A stretch of DNA of 64,000 bases, taken from NCBI RefSeq assembly GCF_032854445.1, contig NC_088296.1, forward strand, positions 622,001 through 686,000, written 5' to 3'. Each line of letters starts with the position of its first letter. Position 1 is the stretch's first letter. Both the position numbers and the translations under genes were made by a program. Positions 21,684 to 33,308 of this stretch are shown here, one piece after another. Origin of the DNA: Liolophura sinensis. Taxonomy: Eukaryota; Mollusca; Polyplacophora; Chitonida; Chitonidae. The notes under the pieces were generated by a model. That model searched no databases, was not told where the DNA came from, and saw nothing but the letters and a program-made list of their open reading frames with translations.

Positions 21684-23951
21684 GCAACAGTGGAGTAATC
21701 ATCTGACAGTAAAGTTATGGTATGGGACGTCGTAAATGTCTTGTACAACAGTGAAGTAATCATCTGACAGTAAAGTCATGGTATGGGACGTCGTAAATGT
21801 CTTGTACAGCAGTGGAGTAATCATCTGACAGTAAAGTCATGGTATGGGACGTCGTAAATGCCTTGTACAACAGTGGAGTAATCATCTGACAGTAAAGTCA
21901 TGGTATGGGACGTCGTAAATGTCTTGTACAACAGTGGAGTAATCATCTGACAGTAAAGTCATGGTATGGGACGTCGTAAATGTCTTGTACAACAGTGGAG
22001 TAATCATCTGACAGTAAAGTCATGGTATGGGACGTCGTAAATGTCTTGTACAACAGTGGAGTAATCATCTGACAGTAAAGTCATGGTATGGGACGTCGTA
22101 AATGCCTTGTACAACAGTGAAGTAATCATCTGACAGTAAAGTCATGGTATGGGACGTCGTAAATGCCTTGTACAACAGTGGAGTAATCATCTGACAGTAA
22201 AGTCATGGTATGGGACGTCGTAAATGTCTTGTACAACAGTGAAGTAATCATCTGACAGTAAAGTCATGGTATGGGACGTCGTAAATGTCTTGTACAGCAG
22301 TGGAGTAATCATCTGACAATAAAGTCATGGTATGGGACGTCGTAAATGTCTTGTACAACAGTGAAGTAATCATCTGACAGTAAAGTCATGGTATGGGACG
22401 TCGTAAATGCCTTGTACAACAGTGGAGTAATCATCTGACAGTAAAGTCATGGTATGGGACGTCGTAAATGCCTTGTACAACAGTGGAGTAATCATCTGAC
22501 AGTAAAGTCATGGTATGGGACGTCGTAAATGCCTTGTACAACAGTGGAGTAATCATCTGACAGTAAAGTCATGGTACGGGACGTCGTAAATGTCTTGTAC
22601 AACAGTGGAGTAATCATCTGACAGAAAAGTCATGGTATGGGACGTCGTAAATGTCTTGTACAACAGTGAAGTAATCATCTGACAGTAAAGTCATGGTATG
22701 GGACGTCGTAAATGTCTTGTACAACAGTGGAGTAATCATCTGACAGTAAAGTCATGGTATGGGACGTCGTAAATGTCTTGTACAGCAGTGGAGTAATCAT
22801 CTGACAGTAAAGTCATGGTATGGGACGTCGTAAATGCCTTGTACAACAGTGGAGTAATCATCTGACAGTAAAGTCATGGTATGGGACGTCGTAAATGTCT
22901 TGTACAACAGTGGAGTAATCATCTGACAGTAAAGTCATGGTATGGGACGTCGTAAATGTCTTGTACAACAGTGGAGTAATCATCTGACAGTAAAGTCATG
23001 GTATGGGACGTCGTAAATGTCTTGTACAACAGTGGAGTAATCATCTGACAATAAAGTCATGGTATGGGACGTCGTAAATGTCTTGTACAACAGTGGAGTA
23101 ATCATCTGACAGTAAAGTCATGGTATGGGACGTCGTAAATGTCTTGTACAGCAGTGGAGTAATCATCTGACAGTAAAGTCATGGTATGGGACGTCGTAAA
23201 TGTCTTGTACAACAGTGAAGTAATCATCTGACAGTAAAGTCATGGTATGGGACGTCGTAAATGTCTTGTACAACAGTGAAGTAATCATCTGACAGTAAAG
23301 TCATGGTATGGGACGTCGTAAATGTCTTGTACAACAGTGGAGTAATCATCTGACAGTAAAGTCATGGTATGGGACGTCGTAAATGTCTTTTCTACAACAG
23401 TGAAGTAATCATCTGACAGTAAAGTCATGGTATGGGACGTCATAAATGTCTTGTACAACAGTGGAGTAATCATCTGACAGTAAAGTCATGGTATGGGACG
23501 TCGTATATGTCTTGTACAACAGTGAAGTAATCATCTGACAGTAAAGTCATGGTATGGGACGTCGTAAATGTCTTGTACAACAGTGGAGTAATCATCTGAC
23601 AGTAAAGTCATGGTATGGGACGTCGTAAATGTCTTGTACAACAGTGGAGTAATCATCTGACAGTAAAGTCATGGTATGGGACGTCGTAAATGTCTTGTAC
23701 AACAGTGGAGTAATCATCTGACAGTAAAGTCATGGTATGGGACGTCGTAAATGCCTTGTGCAACAGTGGAGTAATCATCTGACAATAAAGTCATGGTATG
23801 GGACGTCGTAAATGCCTTGTACAACAGTGGAGTAATCATCTGACAGTAAAGTCATGGTATGGGACGTCGTAAATGCCTTGTGCAACAGTGGAGTAATCAT
23901 CTGACAGTAAAGTCATGGTATGGGACGTCGTAAATGCCTTGTACAACAGTG
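21684..23951. repeat. Satellite 4, 61-bp unit, about 37 copies
   Basis: This is a very homogeneous head-to-tail array. The unit is built from 'acagtggagtaatcatctg', 'acagtaaagtcatggtatg' and 'ggacgtcgtaaatgtcttgt'. Variation is confined to a few sites (gtctt/gcctt, aacagtgg/agcagtgg, gtgg/gtga) plus one 2-base insertion near 23390. Both edges fade into diverged copies (21560-21683 and 23952-24015), as expected if unequal exchange homogenises the centre. Short open frames inside it are not genes. Confidence 0.95.
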
Positions 23952-24019
23952 GATTTTAATCATCTAACAATAGACCAAAGTCATTGTGTGAAAAAATCTT
24001 GTCTAACGGTGGACTGTAC

Positions 24020-24261
24020 CTGGAAGAATTCTGTATGTGTTGCCCGGTGACATCTGTAATGGCGTCGCTGTACGGATTCATGCTGTCTGTCCACAGACAA
24101 CTGAGGAGAGCCGGACATGGGCGCCTCATTACCATGCCATGAACCACTATCTCCTGAGCCCCGAGCTTTAGCTGCCCGGCCTGGTACACCTTCAACAACC
24201 CCTTGTGCACCTTCCAGTTGGCAGGATGTTCCCAAGTGGCTTTCAGCCTAATCACTCCGCT
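24020..24261 (-). CDS. Probable internal exon of an unidentified host gene
   Basis: On the minus strand a polypyrimidine acceptor (tttgccttccttag) precedes position 24261, and a strong donor (CCAG then gtacag) follows 24020. This defines a 242-bp exon entered in phase 0 and left after two bases of a codon. It is open throughout and encodes about 80 residues including WEHPANWKVHKGLLKVYQ, LKLGAQEIVVHGMV and RPCPALLSCLWTD. I do not recognise the family. The balanced composition and two conserved-looking cysteines suggest an extracellular or secreted-domain exon, but that is inference. No partner exon was identified nearby with confidence. The exon starts about 70 bases from the satellite edge. 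Confidence 0.5.
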
Positions 24262-24552
24262 CTAAGGAAGGCAAACATAACACTACTAATTGGTAATTGT
24301 AAATACTCAATGTTTAAACTAATAAACCAGAAAGTACAATTCAGTTTTGTTTCATTTTGGAGGCATATCAGCTTCGTTGTCGTTACAAGGCCAGTACTCT
24401 GGGTGACTGTAATAGCGCGCAAGTACATGCCTGATCATTTCACCTCACCCCAACTTCCAATCCCCTGCCCCCTCCAACCCCTTCAACCCCCTTCATTGTT
24501 CTCTAACCGATAGTTATGACAGCGTTTACAATACATTTCACATATATATCCC

Positions 24553-24824
24553 TAGAGGGGCGTGGCTCAGTCGGTTAGCACGCTAGCGCAGCGTAATGAC
24601 CCAGGAGCCTCTCACCAATGCCGTCGCTGTGAGTTCAAGTCCAGCTCATGCTGGCTTCGTCTCCGGCCGTAAGTGGGAAGGTCTGCCAGCAACCTGCCGA
24701 TGGTCGCGGGTTTCCGCCGGGCTGTGCCCGGTTTCCTCCCACCATAATGCTGGCCGACGTCGTATAAGTGAAGTATTCTTGAGTACGGCGTAAAACACCA
24801 ATCAAATAATTAAATAAATAAATA
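24553..24824 (+). mobile_element. SINE family 1, full length
   Basis: This is the reference copy for the window. The tRNA-like head has a pol III A box (tggctcagtcgg) and a B-box-like gagttcaagtcc. It is followed by the family body and the tail 'ttgagtacggcgtaaaacac' plus (aaat)n. It is flanked by the 14-bp direct repeat cacatatatatccc at 24539-24552 and 24825-24838. The head preserves the general tRNA pattern but is an element, not a functional tRNA gene. Confidence 0.95.
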
Positions 24825-24838
24825 CACATATATATCCC

Positions 24839-26900
24839 ACTGGTTTCCTGGAGTTGATTTCTTAGAGTGAAGTTGCCCCTCACTTAAAGTGAAGTTGCGT
24901 CTCTATATCTCTACAGCATAGATTGTCATGGTGGTTAACGGCATACTTAACCAAGCACACTTGCCCACAGTCGATAACCGATACAGATTTACATTTACAG
25001 TCAATTTTACTCCCAAAGCTTCTAAAGCACTTTATCAGTTTATTGTTCAGAATCGCCCAGAGGACATTATAAAGACGTTAAAAAATTATCTGTTTTTCGT
25101 CATGTATTCTTCGTTGTTTTGTTGGGATTTATACGTAATGATTATGCATCAAATTAAGTTGTAACCATGTTTGGAGTCGTGCTTTCATTTATGATCCTTT
25201 TTTCTAAGGTTTTCGAATGCGGTTACGCTATTTTGAGAATCGTAACGGTAAACGTCACATACCGGTCGGTACCTAATTGCCTGCCTGCCTGCGGTATCGT
25301 AGGTAACGAAAAAATTTACAGTTTGTAAACTATCCTACATTGATGTATTAAACAGCTTCTGACTACATTTATGTCCACATTGCGGATATCGAGCGCTTAG
25401 ATAGTCACCAAAACGGTGAGGACAGACGCAGAAGACTTGTAATGCGGCAGTTACGAGACGGCGGAAATGTCATTTGAACCTGGCCGCTTGGGTAACTGCC
25501 CAATAATTGATCTACTCAACCGCGTGAATGCCAATAAACTTATTATACAAATTTCATGGAATTTTGGGGAGTGAGTATGTGATAAACATTTAGATATAAT
25601 TTTGAAAAAATCGACAAAAAGGTTGACAGATTAGTTGGCTGTGAACATTTTTTTCAACTCATTTTCCCATTGCTCAAGCTTTTGATGTCCGCAGTTTTGG
25701 CCAATCTCGGTAGAACATTCACGTGATTGTTGGATCTCGCGGGAATTCTGCCCATTAGGCGATCTCTTCTGTCTGTGTGATGGCATCAGGTCATTATGAA
25801 ATTAAAGTTTTACCAGGGCCAGCGGCTGCTGAAAAGTACGTGTAATGTAAGTGTTGGTGGTATTTTATTGGTAAAGGTTACATGAACAATTATACATAAA
25901 TTAATACTAGTCTCGCACCAACTTTGTTTGTTGTAGGCGTAATTTTACTTCGAAATGTGCATGTTTGTCTCGACAAACTCAAAACAGATTTGTTCAAGAT
26001 GGCGGATAGTTCTCAAACTCGAGATGACATGCACTTCTCATATTTTTAGTGATAATTCTGTACTTTAAGTACAATAAACTTAAATGCGTTACCATGCTGG
26101 CAAATGACGACTTGTGTTAAGAACCGAGAAAAACTGTACAGCCTTCCTTCCTTTATAGCTCAGAGCAAACCTTGTTTCAGAATCAAGTTTCGAGATGGCG
26201 GATTTGGATGTTTTGTGTTTTAGTTTGAAGCCAGGTTTTCTGTGGGGGACCAGTATCTATTATGTGATGGTTCACGTTCTTTCCTTACAGCTAGGTTTAG
26301 TACTCAGATGTTTAACATTATCAAAATATCAAAACGATGGTTAAATTTAATCTATGGTAAACATGTTTTGGCTTCCCTTCCAAGTCTTCTTCTAGAGGCC
26401 ATCTCATTTACTGAACGCATTGCACTCGGTGAACCAGAGGTAGAATCCAGAGGATCTCCAGAGAGAGTAAATAATGACTAATTTTACGTTTTTATTCATA
26501 GAGTCCCTTTAAGTAGTCAGCATTTTCAGCCTCTGCTAAAACCTTTCAACATCTAGTCCTTCGCTGTTTACGATTTTCGCTGTGCTCTTGTTCATGTATA
26601 ATCAGCCATTTCTTTTTTTCTGTTCATGCTTACACAATTTTATTCTGACTGTTGTACAGAATAACTCATATGCCATTTGTGAGTGGAGAAGACCAATGAA
26701 TTGTACTGAAAGACAGCTGGTCATAAGTTACAAAAAATAAAGTTAGAAGAAGAGCAATAGACCTATTTCACAGCTCTTGTGCTCTACTTACACTCTTTAA
26801 ATAATAAAATCTGTCATAAACTTGGGCTGCATCATTCATAAGGCAAGAATTGGAGAATATCAAAGGGATACTTGGCGTCCTGTGTACTCCAGTTTGTTCA
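24839..26900. other. Non-coding, possible promoter-like motifs
   Basis: No gene was recognised. Two 'agatggcgga' motifs (near 25997 and 26194), of the kind seen with YY1 near animal transcription starts, begin very short ATG frames on the plus strand. On the minus strand an AATAAA lies at 26639-26644, about 260 bases downstream of the stop of the membrane protein exon at 26901. Confidence 0.35.
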
Positions 26901-27402
26901 TCACCCTGTGTCAATACTATTGTGTTTAGTGTTTCTACACCAGCACTGGCCTTTATTTTCAAGGAATATGCCCACCAGGGAAACTCCAGCGTGGACGAGG
27001 CAGCACAGAACTAAAAAGCAAGTCACGACACCATCAGTTTGTACAGCGTCTGTATATAAAGTCAATGTTAATATGAGCATCCAGATAAAGCAGAAAAAGT
27101 AGTCAACGACGAAAAGTCTGAGCAGGTTCGTGACGTAATGAATGTTTACAGTGACGCCAGTGGCGTTTGCTGACGCGTGTACCTTATTTCCTCTGCAGAT
27201 AGTACATATTGTAATGATAATGATCAAGATAGCTAAGCCGACAGCCACCCACGAGATGATGACTACCAGAAGGTAGTACGCAGAGCCGTTCTGATTAGTG
27301 CCCCTCAACGGAAGACACGCGACTCTGTAAGGTGTCGTCAGCTCGAAATAAACCATCGGAGTGACAGGCAACATCGAAAGGATAGTTTCTAGAATTTTCT
27401 GG
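26901..27402 (-). CDS. Last exon of a putative multi-pass membrane protein (7TM-like)
   Basis: The minus-strand frame opens at an acceptor-like tract (ttttaattccccag, exon from about 27402) and runs to a stop at 26901. It begins KILETILSMLPVTP, then a loop with a cysteine. Three hydrophobic spans follow: YLLVVIISWVAVGLAILIII, LLRLFVVDYFFCFIWMLILT and VVTCFLVLCCLVHAGVSLVG, then a short cytoplasmic-like tail. The spacing resembles TM5 to TM7 of a seven-span receptor, though no NPxxY motif is seen in the last helix. A polyadenylation-type AATAAA lies at 26639-26644 on this strand. With the exon at 27508-27781 it probably forms one gene. The family could not be named. Confidence 0.45.
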
Positions 27403-27507
27403 GGAATTAAAATAAGGATGAGCTAATGTGACAGTTAGCGCTTTTCGTCAGCTCTAAAATGAGAGCGGAAAATTGGAAAGCACCACGTCAGTCAAAAAAC
27501 TCGTCCA

Positions 27508-27781
27508 TTAACAATCTAGGATTCCAAACAGAACGAGAAACCCTGCTGCCTTACAGCTGAATGATCCGGCATCAGCGTCAGAGAGGAGAGTTATCAGTAT
27601 CCCAACCGCTAAAATGAAGTGAGCGAAGTCTGATGAACTCAACGTCAGTCTCCATGTGAATTGATGATGGTGTCGGTAACTTCTCAACCTGCAAACCATA
27701 CCCGAAGGAAGCAAAAGAAGGGAGATAACTGTGCCAACGCATGCTGCCACCTGTATGGCGGAATCCATCATAGTCACAGGT
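27508..27781 (-). CDS. Upstream exon of the same putative multi-pass membrane protein
   Basis: The minus frame contains two adjacent ATG codons at 27771-27766 and is preceded by an acceptor-like 'ccaatcatacag'. It encodes a span (AIQVAACVGTVISLLLLPSG), a basic loop (CRLRSYRHHHQ), a second span (FAHFILAVGILITLL) and a cysteine before a third hydrophobic stretch (AAGFLVLFGIL). This matches TM1 to TM3 of a seven-span receptor. A donor candidate, gtaagg after TTCAGCT, lies inside the open frame; joining it, or the later GT, to the 27402 acceptor does not keep frame. A small intermediate exon, sequence error or decay is therefore possible. The TM4 region is not found. Confidence 0.4.
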
Positions 27782-29166
27782 CTGTATGATTGGCACGAAA
27801 TTCACATTGTTGTGTGTTGACATATAACTCAAATAATTGGTCATGACATATTGCGACGAATGGCTGAAACGCAAATGTTTGTTAAGCACCGGAGGAATTT
27901 TGCATCTTGTGGTTAAGTATCTAAAGCACCACCTTTTTTGTTAGGGCTGTGCAATAGCCCAACATCTCACTAATCATCTAGGAAAGGTTTTATCCAACCA
28001 CAAGCACAATTACGTTGTGGCCATGCCGTGATATAAATTCTGGAGTAAACATGTGGTTTTGCACTTCTCGAATTCGTTATCATCACAGCAAAGATCATTT
28101 ACTAGTTAGATGTCTTCCGAACTAGAAGAGTAGTTATCCACAGAAAACCAACTATAAAGTTTTTAGTGTGGAATCACAATGACTGCTGTAAACTTCGAGT
28201 ATTGTCGTGTCCTGAACTTTTAAACATGCTCGGCTAGACGGACTTGTTCATGGAGAAGTCATATCCCATTGGTCTGTATATGAACAACTTGTCTAAAGTG
28301 ATCCGTGATTAACTGGTAATACCTTTTCGACACACACAAAAAACTTGCTGAATGTCCACATAAAAGTAGGCTATTGCAATCAGGGTTTAGTACAATAATG
28401 TATGGGGTATCCACAATAAACGGTAGATTTCAACATTTGAAATTTAATCCGCCCACCCTAATGTATATACCAGAATACAAGAGTACGTAGGGCTTATAAC
28501 GCATTGGTTGGGGAGTCTTTAGAGCAGCTAATAGCTCGTGAACAATACTCGAGATTTTAAGTGAAGAAAACACGCACGTGTTGTATGTGCGATTTACAGG
28601 GTGACTGTCCTATATAATAGCATATACTGGGTATACAATATCATGACATATGGCATGCGCTTGGAGATGAGTGTGGGACAAGTTGAAATGAGTTTTGAAA
28701 ATTTTGAGCTCAAAGTGTATGGTGCGTTTTGTTATTGGTTTGTACTGACTGGCGGTTAAAGCAACCATAAAAGGTGGAGTCACGGTAGTGAGCACGTGGT
28801 CGGTGTGGGCTGTACATGTAGGCGTCAATATAAATAATAATATAAATATTATTCTTATATCACTTGTGCATTGGAATGGTTGTTCCAAATCGTTGAATCC
28901 GATTTTCAAACAATTACAAAAAAAAAACACTTTCCTAAAGAATATGTCCAAAATGATATACAAACAGCAAACGAAGCTGGTAACATGTAAGTCAAAAGTT
29001 TTCAATGATGCAAGGAATTCAGCCAACCTTCGTTCAAGAGTAACCTAATGACTTGCCGTTGTTAATGTGTAAACATGAAACGAAGTATCATTGCCTCTTC
29101 ACTGACTCGGTTCCGCCATCTGTGCCAGACTCTGTCGAGATCCCTGCTAGTTTCCACCTACTCCAA
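27782..29166. other. Intergenic or intronic, no gene seen
   Basis: A 138-codon minus-strand frame (28610-29026) has hydrophobic pieces but no domain or convincing splice sites, and I leave it uncalled. No repeat was recognised. Confidence 0.35.
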
Positions 29167-29439
29167 ACATATTTGTTTTTGGTATGGGAGAGTTTACAGA
29201 CATTCAAATTAAGTGGTCAGTCGATATGATTTGTGACTGAGATTTGTGGTTTGGCAAGGCTTATCTGTGCTGAAGCGGTTACTATTATTCATGTGAGTTC
29301 TCTTCTTACGTCGATTCAAAATTGTCTGCCCTTTTTGAGGGGCAGTGTGGCAAGGCATCAAGAAAGGCAAAAAGGTGAAAAGCTGATGGCCTTGCTTTTC
29401 AGTATACCGGAAATTGCATACAAGTTAATTTCAACATGG

Positions 29440-29880
29440 AGACAGCTGAAAGGTTAGGGTCTGTTGCCGAAGGCATGCAACGAGGTTTCGGAGAGCGCCT
29501 CGTTTTAGAGACGGTCACTTTCAAGTGAAGAAGGCGTAACAAGCCTATCCGGTTAGCAGATAAGTCACTGGGAAGATGGGATTCTGTGAAGGAATATGAG
29601 TGCGACGAATTAGCCAGCGATTCGGAGGACGATCGGCGTATGCGGTAGGCCGAGAGTCGCGCCATGCGAAAACGTTCAGAGAGGCAAAAAAAAGATGTAC
29701 AAAGGCGACAAATGAGATTTCTGCTAGTCCTTTGGCAAGTTCATAAGTATCCGGTGTCTGCTACGGTGTCGACGCCGGGTCCAGTTGCATTTCGGCCAGA
29801 GCAGCCTTCTGGAAAGACGCATCAGCCTAAATCCTCGGACATGTCTTGCGGTGTGATCAGTTAGGGCACAGGGCAGGATG
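29440..29880 (+). pseudogene. Ngaro-like gag remnant
   Basis: A frame beginning near 29440 reads GSVAEGMQRGFGERLV. After a stop it continues with ADKSLGRWDSVKEY, an acidic run (ASDSEDDRRMR) and a basic run (AESRAMRKRSERQKK). The pattern of W-D-S/T-V-x-x-Y, then acidic, then basic residues is one I associate with the gag ORF of Ngaro elements. It is interrupted by stops and by a frame change after about 29700, so it is non-functional. Confidence 0.5.
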
Positions 29881-30229
29881 ATGCTCTACAATCATGCCTA
29901 CAGAAATTCTTAGACCTGCCTCAGGGGTGTCCAGTATCTAGACGTGTCAGTGATAAGTATTGTTCCCCTCCCAAAACTTGTTTATCTGGTAGTCTTTGTG
30001 TTTTTGGGACAGTTTCAAAGAACTAAACGCCTCAATAAAAATGAAGGGCAGGTTGAGAAAAAACCTTCAATATTGGCAGTATGGCGGAGCCAGTGATTTT
30101 GTATTAAATAATCTCAGCAATGGACATGTTATCCCTTTTAATTCTGTAACAGAGAAGAGTTTTTTTGCGATCAGTTTATAAGCACAGGAGCATCCAGACA
30201 TCGCTTTGGAAGCGATCTCGGACCTTCTG

Positions 30230-30622
30230 AATGGTTGTGTTTTAGAATCTAATATTATCCCACATATTGTAAATCCCCTGTCGCTTGAAGAGAGGGAACA
30301 AGAGTTGGATACTTTAGAGTTATGTAAACGATCATGTAATCGAGAGAAAAACTAGATTTTAGGATCGACGCTACGTCTTAGCTTATTTAGAGCCTCGTGC
30401 TTATATGTTCATGTTTTATCTCAAGTCTTGTTATCATTTTGTACAAAATCAATATTTAAGGTTTTCCTGGGTGCTAGAAAGACATCTGAAATATTTCGGT
30501 TTTAGTGTTTCCATTCGGTTTGATTTCCTTGCCATACTTGTTTACTGAATGTTTAAGACCTTTAGTCAGATTTTGGAGGTGTTATGGCAGGCAGGTTGTA
30601 CTGTTTCTAGACGAAGCCTGAC
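30230..30622 (+). pseudogene. DIRS/Ngaro-type reverse transcriptase remnant
   Basis: Pieces in different frames match the RT of tyrosine-recombinase retrotransposons: NPLSLEERE near 30271, FYLKSCYHFVQNQYLRFSW around 30415-30470, and PYLFTECLRPLVRFW followed by VVLFLDEA ending near 30622. The catalytic FLDD signature reads FLDE. Stops and frameshifts prevent translation. Confidence 0.65.
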
Positions 30623-30851
30623 GTCACGACGTCAATTTCAATAATTGTTCCGGTTTGACGTTTGTGCATAATGCACTGCACGGAGTTGGTCTTGTAGTTA
30701 ATTGTGTAATATCCAGCATGGTTTATTTAAGCGCCAAGGGTGCTGAAAATCAGAAAACAAAGGACGGCCATGTTAAATATCACTTAAACCAGAGAAAGTC
30801 GGTTTCCTCAAATCTTGGAATATAATAAATGACTATCGATCATATTGATTT

Positions 30852-30998
30852 ATTTCTTTGTCTGTCGAGGGACGCGTGGCCGGCGATTTCTTTCTTTGTC
30901 TATCGAGGGACGCGTGGCCGGCGATTTCTTTCTTTGTCTATCGAGGGACGCGTGGCCGGCGATTTCTTTCTTTGTCTATCGAGGGACGCGTGGCCGGC
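30852..30998. repeat. Four tandem copies of a 38-bp GC-rich unit
   Basis: The unit is 'tctttgtctatcgagggacg' followed by 'cgtggccggcgatttctt'. It recurs at exactly 38-bp spacing (30856, 30894, 30932, 30970) inside the Ngaro-like element. Open frames across it (30829-31061) are products of the repeat. Confidence 0.9.
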
Positions 30999-31195
30999 CA
31001 TGTTTATTCAGTTGAAATGACAATGATTTATGTTTGTCTGAGTTGGCTATTTAGAACATAAATATATTTGTTCTTAGTACGGGAGCGTTTACGTACATTC
31101 AGACTATGTAGTCAGTTGAACTGATTTGTGACTGAGATTTGTGACTGTGGTTTGGCAAAGCGTATCCGTTCTGAAGCCGTTACTGTTATTCATAC

Positions 31196-31800
31196 GTGGC
31201 TGTTTGAATGTCCATGGTGTGTTTTTGGAGCACTGCGAGGCAGTATTAATATACCAATGCTTTGGGTTATGTATTTGCAGAGTGGTGTGTACGGTCATCG
31301 ACAATCAGAGGCCAAATTCTTGTCGTGCACCGTCATTTTGGGGTTTTGTGTTTTTAGGGGTATAAATGGTGTTTCCTTCATTTCTTTTTGGCATTGGCGG
31401 ACGCAGTCCTTGCTCACGGATGGTCGGTTTCTATGGTTAAACCGTTGGTCTGGGAAAGCCTTGTGTCTGATATATTATAAAAAGCAATTGTTATATTGGA
31501 TGAATTCCGCCATTCAGGCAGGAGATGTTTAGCAGCTTGGCTACCAAAACAGGGTTCCAGAGGTTTCCTTTCGAGTTTTTATCTCTGGTTTTACCTGTGC
31601 GGCGTCTGATATCTCTGAAATTCGTTTTTTCGCATATGGCTGTACCATTTTGTCGTTGTCTTACACATGTATGCACGCCAAGATGGACGCCTGGCGGGCC
31701 CTGGTTATTCCTAAAGCCAATAAACCGTACGTTTAAATGACAAATGCCTTATGCTCGTTTGCTTTGGCGAATAAGAACATAAGCAGCAAATTATACTCTC
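31196..31800. other. Spacer, no gene seen
   Basis: Some open stretches (31128-31532, 31525-31740) may be the remaining coding part of the Ngaro-like element, but I could not match them to RNase H or recombinase motifs. Confidence 0.3.
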
Positions 31801-32061
31801 CCCAGAGCACTCAGTTGGTTAGCACGCTGGCGCAGCGTAATGACCCAGGAGTCTCTCACCAATGCGATCGCTGTGAGTTCAAGTCCAGATCATGCTGGCT
31901 TCCTCTGTACACCCGCACGTGGGAAGGTCTGCCAGCAAACTGCGGATGGTCGTGGGTTTCCCCCGGGTTGTGCCTGGTTTCCACTCACCATAATGCTGGC
32001 CGCCGTCGTATAAGTTAAATATTCTTGAGTACGGCGTAAAACACCAATCAAATAAATATAT
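31801..32061 (+). mobile_element. SINE family 1, near full length
   Basis: It shows the tRNA-like head from 'actcagttggttagcacgc', then the body with 'cctctgtacacccgcacg', and the tail. It shares the distinctive 'tgtacacccgcacg' change with the copy at 33784, as expected from the segmental duplication. Confidence 0.85.
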
Positions 32062-33308
32062 CGAATAATTCTCCTCGGAGCACAATGCCTTATGGACAGT
32101 TACGCAAAAAATGCAGTGATGTTAATAGCAATTTATGTCTGCACAGAAGTCCGGTCAGGACATACCTGCTGCAGATTTGTGTTTTTTATTTTTTTTTGGT
32201 TGCGTTTCATTTATTGGCCTTATTAGCTAATATATTATTTGATAGCCGCATTATTAGATTATGGAATTACGGTTTACTCCCATAACGCTGGCCAGCGTCG
32301 TATAAGTGAACTATTCTTGAGAAAAGGTTTAAACCGTGATCTGCTCAGGTTTAAGCACAATAGTTACATGTATCTACTCACTCAGCAAATTAACTATGAA
32401 TGTATTGTTCTTTCATTTTTTTTTTCTTTTTCCCTGCTCATGGTCGAAAAACAAAACTACTGTCAATGAACAGACAAAGAAAAAGGTTATACAAGTCATG
32501 TCGCTAAGGTGTTATTGGCTCAGGCGGAGTCAAAAAGTTGGCAAGCTCAGAAATGGTTGCGGAATGTCCACCTAGTTCCTGGTTAGGTCTCAAGCGTCGG
32601 TCCTTTTTGTCCAAAACCTGCCCATCAGGTGCTAAATCCAGTGAATATGCGTGTCAAGGGTGAACATGAAAGTTATTTGCATCCATAAATGCTCTTGTCA
32701 ACTGAGCCGCACGGGGAAGAGCATTCTCCTGCTGCATTGTGAACCAATGGGCCGTGATGCTGCATGTGAACCTTCACGTGGAGTGACACAAAAACTCCAT
32801 AGGAGTACATTTTTCTTACTTCTTCGACGTAGTGGTTAACGAATTAAAACAAATGCACATTTCGAGTTGTCACTAAACACCTCCATAAGTCAGTCGTTTT
32901 GTCTGTCAGTCGGTCTGCCAGTCGGCCTGTTAGGCAAATGTTTTCTAACATGGGAGTTCTTTCCGTTAACTTGGACCATCCATTAAAGACCGGCCTGTGT
33001 ACAAAACGATACAAATTTGCTCTTGTTTATCGGTACTTTCTTTTACATCGGTAAAGGTGCATATTGTTAGAATTATTTGCCTTTATTTTTCTTCATGCCA
33101 TTTTACTCCACACTGATAGAGAAATCCGATAAATGACATTCACATGGAGGAGTCAACAGATCTTTCAATGAACCCAACAATTAACTCAAAGGAACAGAAC
33201 TACACAAGACGTTTTTTACCCTGTTAACAGGTGGGATAAAATTATGATCAAACTCATAAAGAACACCTATGGAAGCCGGTGAATGCCATCAAGGTTTCAT
33301 CGAACTGC

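Larger units (their letters stand above)
29167..31195 (+). mobile_element. Decayed Ngaro/DIRS-like retrotransposon
   Basis: Ngaro and DIRS elements carry gag, a reverse transcriptase-RNase H and a tyrosine recombinase between split repeats. Here a gag-like peptide (near 29555) and an RT of the DIRS type (30230-30622) lie between two related ~130-bp segments in direct orientation, 29167-29300 and 31059-31195. These share 'tgatttgtgactgagattt', 'gtggtttggcaa' and 'ttactRttattcat'. No recombinase could be read. Limits are approximate. Confidence 0.55.

Noticed and set aside
21684-23951. CRISPR array
   Set aside because: Units are contiguous 61-bp repeats with no unique spacers, and the DNA is eukaryotic.
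24553-24630. tRNA gene
   Set aside because: The A and B boxes belong to the SINE head. The sequence continues into the SINE body and tail, with target duplications; the same holds for all other copies and for family 2 at 59720-59791.
25978-26260. Promoter and short ATG frames at the two 'agatggcgga' motifs
   Set aside because: The motif alone is too short; no downstream gene on the plus strand was found.
28610-29026. 138-codon minus-strand frame as a host exon
   Set aside because: There are hydrophobic stretches but no convincing splice sites or domain; a frame of this length can occur by chance.
29399-29665. 88-codon minus-strand frame
   Set aside because: It is antisense to the Ngaro-like gag peptide, which explains the open composition.
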